Source of the DNA: Planctomycetota bacterium
Lineage (GTDB): Bacteria; Planctomycetota; Phycisphaerae; FEN-1346
Assembly (NCBI GenBank): GCA_026387055.1
Contig: JAPLML010000510.1
Coordinates: 1-8,546 of the forward strand
Length of the DNA stretch: 8,546 nucleotides
Direction: 5' to 3'
Made by a program: the position numbers and the translations under genes. The notes below the pieces were generated by a model. The model searched no databases and had not been told where the DNA came from. It saw only the letters and a list, made by a program, of their open reading frames with translations. Positions 1-4,440 of this stretch are shown one piece after another (position 1 is the first letter of the stretch; the number at the start of each line of letters is the position of its first letter).

Positions 1-176
1 AAGAGCGTCAGCAGGCCTTCCGGCAAATGCAGGGCCGCCGCCGAGAGCCAGTCGACAATGAAGACCGCCGCGTTCGCGAGGACGATGAGCTTGACGCCGC
101 TCACGGCCCGGCGAGCGCCGAAAAGCGGGAGGCCCTCGTCCTCCGGCGGCGGGTTCCAGGTCGAACGCCAGCCCAT
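1..176 (-). CDS. Probable rhomboid-family intramembrane serine protease, N-terminal part (runs off the window)
   Basis: Reading leftward from an ATG at 176, 58 codons are open to the window edge. The protein begins MGWRSTWNPPPEDEG, has a short polar and Pro-rich cytosolic stretch, then VKLIVLANAAVFIVDWL (about residues 28-44), a hydrophobic first membrane segment. A short polar N-terminus followed by a 'VK-hydrophobic-AN-x-A-V-F' helix is typical of bacterial rhomboid proteases, which cleave membrane proteins within the bilayer. The catalytic Ser and His lie beyond the window, so activity cannot be judged and another small membrane protein is possible. The start is supported by an AGGGGGA ribosome-binding site seven bases upstream. 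The ATG overlaps the TGA of a 25-codon ORF (TGATG), suggesting translational coupling. It is co-directional with the ThuA-domain gene. Confidence 0.55.
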   Translation of the reverse strand, partial: MGWRSTWNPPPEDEGLPLFGARRAVSGVKLIVLANAAVFIVDWLSAAALHLPEGLLTL

Positions 177-253
177 CAGCCGGTCCCCCTTCGGAAGCGC
201 TCCCAGCAAAGGAGGGCCTTCTTCGTGATCTCGCGATAACGGTCCATCAGCAT
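176..253 (-). CDS. Small ORF (25 aa) overlapping the start of the rhomboid-like gene
   Basis: A 25-codon ORF begins with ATG at 253 (a second ATG is at 247) and encodes MLMDRYREITKKALLC followed by WERFRRGTG. It ends in TGA, which shares bases with the ATG of the rhomboid-like gene. An in-frame stop lies upstream, so this is not the tail of a longer reading frame. The composition (basic and aromatic, few Ala/Gly) differs from random translation of this GC-rich DNA. It may be a leader peptide that couples translation, a very small protein, or chance. I recognise no family. Confidence 0.3.
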   Translation of the reverse strand: MLMDRYREITKKALLCWERFRRGTG

Positions 254-269
254 CCTAGCGGGCAACTCT

Positions 270-331
270 GAGCTTGGTGCGCGGCGGGTCGGGCTACGTG
301 TTTACCGTGGGGTGGCATGGCCACCAAGCTC
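270..331. repeat. Degenerate palindromic repeat remnant between the ThuA and rhomboid-like genes
   Basis: GAGCTTGGTG at 270-279 is the exact reverse complement of CACCAAGCTC at 322-331, giving 10-bp inverted ends around 42 bases. Inside are GCGCGGCGGGTC at 279-290, identical to one arm of the palindromes near 2863-2952, and GGGTGGCATGGCCACC at 310-325, resembling the ends of the main repeat family. It looks like a decayed mosaic of two repeat families in the spacer downstream of the ThuA gene stop. There is no T-run, so a factor-independent terminator is not supported. The rest of 254-396 shows nothing else. Confidence 0.5.
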
Positions 332-396
332 TCCCCCAACAGGTACGGGTCGGAAGGCCCGCCGCGCCAACCCGCGTGAACAGCCGTAACGCCGGC

Positions 397-1281
397 CTAC
401 CGCGCCGCTGCCGCCGCGCCGATCCCCGCCGGCACGGGAAGGGTCACCTGGCCGGTGGCAGCCCACTCCGTCCCGCGGCACATCAGGGCCTTGCAGCCGG
501 GGTGGGCCACCGACGTGCCGTCGTGTCCCAGAATGTTCACGAACACGCGGCCCTTGCCGAAGGGAATCGTCCAGACCATCGGCTCGTTGACATCGTTGCC
601 GCCCTTGGCCTTGGGGGCGAACGCCGTGGCCAGGATGGTCATGTCCTGGGCGGGCCCGCGCTGGGCCTGGTAGAGCTCGTCCTGGGCGTGCGTCCACTTC
701 TCGGGCATCCCGGCCATGATCGGGTGAGCCTTGTCGAGCACCTTGACCTCGTAGGGCCACTGCGGCCCGTGACCGGCGCCGGGGCCCTCGCCCTTGGGCG
801 TCCGCACGACCTTGCCGCTTTCGTCGACCGTGATGCGATCGCCGAACTTGGCGTCGCGCCACCCCAAACCGATCATCTTGTTCCACGCCTCCCACTCGGG
901 GAAAGCGTTGTTGGCCGCGTGGAAGACGACCAGCCCGCCGCCGTCGCTCATGTACTTCTCGAAGGCCTTCTTGACGTCGTCGGGCCACGGCTGGCCGTTG
1001 TAGTTGCCGAACACGACGCCGTACTTCGAGAAGTCGGGGCGGAACTTCTCCCAAGCCTCCTTCGGGTCGTTGTTGGACGGGCTCGTCAGCACGTCGACGT
1101 TGAACCGGCCGCTGGCCAGGAGCATCTCCTTGACGACCGGCGTGGTGCCCTTCCAGTCGTGGTTGTTCTGCCCGTCGATAATAAGCACGTTGATCTTCTC
1201 CAGCGCGGGGGCCGAAGAGACCGCCGCCGCCGCGGCGCCCAACACCGCCGCCACGAGCCAACTGCACGTTGTCATCCGCAT
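397..1281 (-). CDS. Secreted ThuA-domain protein (class I glutamine amidotransferase-like fold)
   Basis: 294 residues. Residues 1-24 form a signal peptide (short basic start, Ala/Val-rich core, cleavage near VSSA), so it is probably exported. The ThuA domain follows: a first strand KINVLIIDGQNNHDW (29-43), VDVLTSPSN (62-70), YGVVFGNYNGQPWP (87-100), the GGGLVVFHAANNAF stretch (114-127), and a terminal block with GKGRVFVNILGHDG (242-255) and RGTEWAATGQV (269-279), as in the secreted ThuA proteins common in Planctomycetota. ThuA was named from rhizobial trehalose/sucrose utilisation. The family lacks an assured amidotransferase nucleophile and its chemistry in secreted members is unsettled, though carbohydrate-related roles are usual guesses. 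The start is supported by AGGAA at 1288-1292, six bases upstream. A predicted promoter and a perfect palindrome lie just upstream. Confidence 0.88.
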   Translation of the reverse strand: MRMTTCSWLVAAVLGAAAAAVSSAPALEKINVLIIDGQNNHDWKGTTPVVKEMLLASGRFNVDVLTSPSNNDPKEAWEKFRPDFSKYGVVFGNYNGQPWPDDVKKAFEKYMSDGGGLVVFHAANNAFPEWEAWNKMIGLGWRDAKFGDRITVDESGKVVRTPKGEGPGAGHGPQWPYEVKVLDKAHPIMAGMPEKWTHAQDELYQAQRGPAQDMTILATAFAPKAKGGNDVNEPMVWTIPFGKGRVFVNILGHDGTSVAHPGCKALMCRGTEWAATGQVTLPVPAGIGAAAAAR

Positions 1282-1316
1282 GTGCTGTTCCTTTCGGGAT
1301 GTCCCCTCTGGGCCGG

Positions 1317-1336
1317 TTCATCCATGCATGGATGAA
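1317..1336. promoter_or_regulatory. Perfect 20-bp palindrome in the leader of the ThuA-domain gene
   Basis: TTCATCCATGCATGGATGAA reads the same on both strands over all 20 bases, and the symmetry stops at the flanking bases. It lies 36 bases before the ThuA gene ATG and about 20 bases downstream of the predicted -10, so it falls within the predicted 5' leader. It could be an operator for a dimeric regulator, an RNA hairpin in the leader, or another small palindromic repeat. Its low GC content differs from its surroundings, which favours a specific site over chance. Confidence 0.45.
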
Positions 1337-1356
1337 ATGCCGCAGCAACCGAGGCC

Positions 1357-1385
1357 AGTCTACACCCGCCGCCGCGCTGCCGCAA
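1357..1385 (-). promoter_or_regulatory. Predicted promoter of the ThuA-domain gene
   Basis: On the minus strand TTGCGG (1385-1380) and TAGACT (1362-1357) are separated by exactly 17 bases, like a weak housekeeping-sigma promoter (3/6 and 4/6 matches to consensus). The transcript would start near 1350, giving a leader of about 70 bases that contains the palindrome and the ribosome-binding site. The -10 has the TANACT form also seen in front of two other genes here. Confidence 0.35.
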
Positions 1386-1417
1386 GGGGCTCGTTCTGCG
1401 CGCTCTCGCCATAAGCC

Positions 1418-1502
1418 GGGTGGCACGGCCACCCGATGTTGGGTGGCAGTGCATGCAATCGGGCAAACCACGGCCACGCAGCGGCGCGTGGCCGTGCCAC
1501 CC
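1418..1502. repeat. Opposed pair of REP-like repeats (BIME-like), family A
   Basis: The 85-bp element has 15-bp perfect inverted ends: GGGTGGCACGGCCAC at 1418-1432 and its reverse complement at 1488-1502. It consists of a plus copy of the 35-nt family A repeat (1418-1452), a 15-base linker and a minus copy (1468-1502). The minus copy folds into an 11-bp hairpin with CACGGCCACGC (1469-1479) pairing with GCGTGGCCGTG (1486-1496). It lies between the divergent ThuA and mannosyltransferase genes. The same head-and-tail arrangement recurs inside mutY at 3518-3607. Confidence 0.85.
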
Positions 1503-1507
1503 GTCTC

Positions 1508-1587
1508 GTTTAGCCGTCGCCGGTACGGCGACGAACCTTAAGAACGGCCACGGCAATTGTTCGTCGCCGGTACGGCGACGGCTAAAC
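1508..1587. repeat. Inverted pair of 29-nt palindromic repeats, family D
   Basis: A 29-nt unit beginning GTTTAGCCGTCGCCG (1508-1536) recurs in opposite orientation at 1559-1587, separated by 22 bases. Each unit contains its own hairpin: CGTCGCCG, loop GTA, CGGCGACG. The two can also pair with each other over 29 bp, with mismatch only at the central GTA bases. It is unrelated in sequence to family A, which ends six bases upstream. No coding sequence lies here, and no further feature is seen between 1588 and 1642. Confidence 0.8.
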
Positions 1588-1642
1588 GCCAGCGACGGCC
1601 AAACACGGCGCCGCCTTGGGCTCGGCGGCACGAGTTTTTGCT

Positions 1643-1670
1643 TTGAAGCGTCGCGGTCCCATCCTAAACT
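1643..1670 (+). promoter_or_regulatory. Predicted promoter of the mannosyltransferase gene; transcript may be leaderless
   Basis: TTGAAG at 1643-1648 and TAAACT at 1665-1670 are spaced by 16 bases. The -10 ends only seven bases before the ATG at 1678, so transcription would begin at or next to the start codon. This agrees with the absence of any purine-rich ribosome-binding site before this gene. The prediction is by eye and weak. Confidence 0.3.
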
Positions 1671-1677
1671 TGCCCGC

Positions 1678-2823
1678 ATGGCGCCGGCGCTTCGCATCCT
1701 GGCGATCGAACCGTACTTCGGCGGACCCCACGCCGATTTCCTGGAAGGCCTGCGCGCCCGGAGCCGCCACCAGTGGACGCTCCTCGCGATGCCCGCCCGA
1801 AACTGGAAATGGCGGATGCGAGGCGGGGCGATCCACATGGCACGAGAGGCGGCCACGCTGCTGCCGCACGGCCGGACAAGACCGGCCGTGGCACACGCGG
1901 CCCCGTTCGACCTCGTCTTCGCCAGCAACTTCCTGAACGTCGCGGAGTTCAAGGCCCTCGCGCCGGAGGCCCTCGCCCGCCTGCCCATCGTCACGTACTT
2001 CCATGAGAACCAACTCTCGTACCCGCTCGAGCCGGGCAAGCGGCTCGACCCGCAGTACGGTTTCGTGAACCTCGTATCGGCCCTGGCGTCGACGGAGACG
2101 TGGTTCAACTCAGCGTTCCACCGCGACGCTTTTCAGGCGGCCGTGAAGGCGCTCCTGGCGAAGATGCCGGACTTCGTCCCGCCGGACCTCGGCGACTCGC
2201 TCGCGGCCCGCAGCCGCGTTGTGCCACCGGGCATGAACCTCAAGCCGTTCGCCGAGGGCCGCCGGAGGCCGCGCGAGAAGCCGCCCCTCACGATCCTCTG
2301 GAACCACCGCTGGGAGTTCGACAAGAACCCGGAGGCGTTCTTCGAGGTCCTCTTTTTCCTCGCCCAGGAAGGCATCGCGTTCCGGCTGGCCGTGGTGGGC
2401 GAGGCCCTGCGGAAGTGGCCGCCGGTTTTCGAGAAGGCCCGGCGCGTGCTGGCCGACCGCCTGGTCCAGTTCGGCTACATCCGCGAGCGCGAGGCGTATG
2501 AGCGGCAGGTCTGCCAGGCCGACATCGCGGTCTCGACGGCATTCCACGAGTTCTTCGGCCTGCCGATCGTCGAGGCGATTGCCGCCGGGTGTTTCCCCCT
2601 GATGCCCGCGCGGCTGAGCTACCCCGAGATCGTGCCCGCGGAACTCCAGGAGACGTTCTTTTACCGCGACGAGAGAGAGCTGCGGCGCAAGCTTGTGCAC
2701 CTCCTCAAGGGCAAGGGGCCGTGGGACCGTGCGGCCGCCCTGGCCGAGCACGTTCAGCAATATGATTGGGACGCGCAGATCGGCCGGTACGATGAGGCGC
2801 TCGAACGTGCGGCGAAACGCTAG
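1678..2823 (+). CDS. tRNA-queuosine alpha-mannosyltransferase-like glycosyltransferase (QTMAN/GTDC1, DUF3524 family)
   Basis: 381 residues, a GT-B fold glycosyltransferase. By similarity to animal GTDC1/QTMAN it would transfer mannose from GDP-mannose to the cyclopentenediol of queuosine in tRNA-Asp, in the cytosol. Diagnostic blocks in family order are IEPYFGGPHADFL (10-22), PARNWKWRMRG (39-49), FASNFLNVAE (81-90), YFHENQLSYP (107-116), WNHRWEFDKNPEAFF (208-222), STAFHEFFGLPIVEA (286-300, donor-binding Glu region) and YPEI (315-318). The N-terminal DUF3524 blocks separate it from ordinary GT4 enzymes. The start at 1678 is chosen because similarity begins there; the frame is open back to 1420, but that part is translated repeat DNA. 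Residues 64-71 are encoded by a DNA hairpin absent from relatives as I recall them. mutY follows closely on the same strand. Bacterial substrate specificity is inferred, not shown. Confidence 0.8.
   Translation: MAPALRILAIEPYFGGPHADFLEGLRARSRHQWTLLAMPARNWKWRMRGGAIHMAREAATLLPHGRTRPAVAHAAPFDLVFASNFLNVAEFKALAPEALARLPIVTYFHENQLSYPLEPGKRLDPQYGFVNLVSALASTETWFNSAFHRDAFQAAVKALLAKMPDFVPPDLGDSLAARSRVVPPGMNLKPFAEGRRRPREKPPLTILWNHRWEFDKNPEAFFEVLFFLAQEGIAFRLAVVGEALRKWPPVFEKARRVLADRLVQFGYIREREAYERQVCQADIAVSTAFHEFFGLPIVEAIAAGCFPLMPARLSYPEIVPAELQETFFYRDERELRRKLVHLLKGKGPWDRAAALAEHVQQYDWDAQIGRYDEALERAAKR
1867..1890. repeat. In-frame palindromic insertion inside the mannosyltransferase gene
   Basis: CACGGCCGG (1867-1875) and CCGGCCGTG (1882-1890) are perfect 9-bp inverted arms around ACAAGA. 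The hairpin spans exactly codons 64-71 (HGRTRPAV). The flanks, TGCCG before and GCAC after, extend the likeness to the CACGGCC/GGCCGTG arms of family A. These residues fall between two conserved family blocks, where GTDC1-type proteins are shorter, so I read it as a tolerated repeat insertion. Confidence 0.55.
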
Positions 2824-2862
2824 CCGGGGCAGGATGACGCGCGGCGCAAGCGCCAACCCCGT

Positions 2863-2890
2863 GCGCGGTGGGTCTCCTGATCCACCGCGC
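2863..2890 (-). repeat. Palindromic repeat, family C, copy 1
   Basis: A 28-nt imperfect palindrome with arms GCGCGGTGG and CCACCGCGC. Its reverse complement matches the copy at 2925-2952 at 25 of 28 positions, so the two are opposed copies of one element 34 bases apart. It sits in the short spacer between the mannosyltransferase stop and the preferred mutY start. Confidence 0.75.
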
Positions 2891-2920
2891 AGCAAACGCG
2901 ACGCATCGGGCAGAATACGC

Positions 2921-4258
2921 ATGCGCGCGGCGGGTCAGGAGACCCGCCGCGCTCGACCGCTGCAAGAGCGACTACTCGCCTGGTTCCGCGCCCACAAGGC
3001 CGATCTGCCCTGGCGGCGGACGCAAGACCCCTACGCCATCTGGGTCTCGGAGATCATGCTCCAGCAGACACAGGTGGCCACAGTCATCCCTTACTACGCG
3101 CGGTTCCTCAAGACGTTCCCGACGGTCAAGGCGCTTGCCGCCGCATCAGACCACCAGCTTCTCAAGCTCTGGCAGGGCCTGGGTTACTACCGGCGGGCGA
3201 TGAACCTGCGGGCGGCGGCGCGGGAGGTCGTCGCCAAGCACGGCGGTCGTGTGCCCGATAATCCGCAAACGTTCGCGAGCCTGCCCGGCATCGGCCGATA
3301 CACGTGCGCGGCGGTCCAGTCGATCGCCTTCGGCCGGCGGCTGGCGATCCTCGACGGCAACGCCATCCGCGTCTTCACACGCTGGTTCGCCATCGCCAAG
3401 GACGTGACCCGCGGCGCGGTGCAGCGCGAGCTGTGGCACATAGCCGAGTCGCTCATAGCCAAGACGCCCTCGTCTGGGCACATAGGGGCACGGTATGCCG
3501 CGCCCCTACAGGAAGCGGGGTGGCACGGTCACCCGACGTTGGGTGGCCGTGCAGTCTCGTTCCTGGCGACACGCACGGCCACGCATCGGCGCGTGGCCGT
3601 GCCACCCTCCTCTCGTGCACGCACGGCCACGCAACGGCGCGTGGCCGTGCCACCCTTACCTGCGAACCACCCCGGCGACTGGAACCAGGCGATCATGGAG
3701 CTCGGCCGCGAGGTCTGCACCCCGCGCTCGCCCAGGTGCCCGGCCTGCCCCGTCCGCACGCTCTGCCTCTCCCGCCGGCGCGGCATCCAGGACCGCCTGC
3801 CCGTGAAGCGCAAGAAGAAGCCCGTGCCGCACATCGAAGTCGGGGCCGGGATCGTGTGGCGGCGCGGGCGAGTCCTCCTGTGCAAACGCCGGGCCGATGC
3901 CATGCTTGGCGGCCTGTGGGAGTTCCCCGGCGGCAAACGCCGGCGCGGCGAGACCCTCCCGGCGTGCATCCGCCGCGAACTGCGCGAAGAGTGCGACCTC
4001 GGTGTCACCGTCGGCGAACGCCTGGTGGACGTGACGCACACCTACTCGCACCTCAAGGTGACGCTGCGCTGCTACCACTGCCGCGCGGACCCCGGCCGGG
4101 TGCGGCTGATCGGCTGCGACGATGCCCGGTGGGTCAGGCCAAACGAGATTGCCCAATACCCCCTGCCCACGGCCGACGTGCGCATCCTTGAGGCGCTTGG
4201 CGCTGGCCGGGCTCGCCGCCGGATGCGAAACACGCGGTCGCCTTCGGCTCCCCGCTAA
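2921..4258 (+). CDS. mutY: A/G-specific adenine DNA glycosylase MutY with a large repeat-derived insertion
   Basis: 445 residues from ATG 2921 (relatives about 350). MutY removes adenine mispaired with 8-oxoguanine in base-excision repair. Seen in order: LPWR (29-32), WVSEIMLQQTQVATVIPYY (41-59) with catalytic Glu44, LPGIGRYT (121-128) in the helix-hairpin-helix, ILDGNAIRV (143-151) with catalytic Asp145, the [4Fe-4S] motif C266-x6-C273-x2-C276-x5-C282, and a C-terminal NUDIX-like domain (about 304-427) with GKRRRGE and RELREEC that reads 8-oxoguanine. Residues about 187-249, just before PGDWNQAIMELG, have no counterpart in E. coli MutY and are translated repeats; RTATHRRVAVPP and RTATQRRVAVPP are two copies. 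The frame stays open and every key residue is kept, so the protein may still work, with a long loop. The start is uncertain: ATG 2834 is also in frame, and the first residues come from a family C repeat. Confidence 0.9.
   Translation: MRAAGQETRRARPLQERLLAWFRAHKADLPWRRTQDPYAIWVSEIMLQQTQVATVIPYYARFLKTFPTVKALAAASDHQLLKLWQGLGYYRRAMNLRAAAREVVAKHGGRVPDNPQTFASLPGIGRYTCAAVQSIAFGRRLAILDGNAIRVFTRWFAIAKDVTRGAVQRELWHIAESLIAKTPSSGHIGARYAAPLQEAGWHGHPTLGGRAVSFLATRTATHRRVAVPPSSRARTATQRRVAVPPLPANHPGDWNQAIMELGREVCTPRSPRCPACPVRTLCLSRRRGIQDRLPVKRKKKPVPHIEVGAGIVWRRGRVLLCKRRADAMLGGLWEFPGGKRRRGETLPACIRRELREECDLGVTVGERLVDVTHTYSHLKVTLRCYHCRADPGRVRLIGCDDARWVRPNEIAQYPLPTADVRILEALGAGRARRRMRNTRSPSAPR
2925..2952 (+). repeat. 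Palindromic repeat, family C, copy 2, overlapping the mutY start
   Basis: A perfect 12-bp stem, GCGCGGCGGGTC (2925-2936) with GACCCGCCGCGC (2941-2952), around the loop AGGA. It begins four bases after the A of ATG 2921 and encodes the first residues of MutY (RAAGQETRRA). The same 12-base arm occurs alone at 279-290. Confidence 0.8.
3483..3508. repeat. Palindromic repeat, family B, inside mutY
   Basis: A 26-nt near-palindrome. TAGGGGCACGGTA (3483-3495) and TGCCGCGCCCCTA (3496-3508) match as inverted arms at 11 of 13 positions, with the outer TAGGGGC/GCCCCTA pairs perfect. It is the left end of the foreign segment in mutY, ten bases before the family A repeats, and differs from them in sequence. 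It is a single copy here, so repeat status rests on its symmetry and position. Confidence 0.55.
3518..3655. repeat. Three family A REP-like repeats inserted in frame in mutY
   Basis: A plus copy at 3518-3552, a minus copy at 3573-3607 and a second minus copy at 3621-3655. The first two form the same opposed pair as at 1418-1502, including the variant head with CACCCGA and GTTGGGTGG. The two minus copies differ only at one loop base and are 13 bases apart. With the family B palindrome the foreign segment covers about 3479-3667, and its length keeps the mutY frame without a stop codon. Confidence 0.88.
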
Positions 4259-4275
4259 CCTGGCCAGTTGACGCC

Positions 4276-4304
4276 TTTACGCCGAGAGCCCCGGCGGGTA
4301 CACT
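4276..4304 (+). promoter_or_regulatory. Predicted promoter of the secreted unknown-function gene
   Basis: TTTACG (4276-4281) and TACACT (4299-4304) are 17 bases apart in the 182-base gap after mutY. The resulting leader would be about 130 bases. A TTGACG at 4268 is a better -35 by sequence but lies 25 bases from the -10, which is too far. The -10 again has the TANACT form. No terminator was seen in the gap. Confidence 0.35.
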
Positions 4305-4440
4305 GTTAAGCCGCTGAGGACCCGGGCCGGTTGAGGCGCCGCGAGCGCACGGAAACCGTCATTCCGAATCATACGTTGTTATCCTGACGTGCGACGAGCG
4401 CGGCACCCGGCGGCCCGGCGAAGCATGGGGAGAGTCGCCA

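Noticed and set aside
274..1335. Long open frames on the plus strand opposite the ThuA-domain gene, and a 391-codon minus frame at 302-1477
   Set aside because: They are shadows of the high-GC coding strand, with Arg/Pro/Gly/Ala-rich translations and no recognisable domain. The 294-residue ThuA frame explains the region.
1420..1677. 86-codon N-terminal extension of the mannosyltransferase
   Set aside because: It is translated family A and D repeat DNA; similarity to the glycosyltransferase family begins at the ATG at 1678.
3453..4041. Minus-strand frames with MARPRAVAWPC-like peptides, and similar frames over the other repeat arrays
   Set aside because: These peptides are translations of the REP-like repeats in various frames, not genes.
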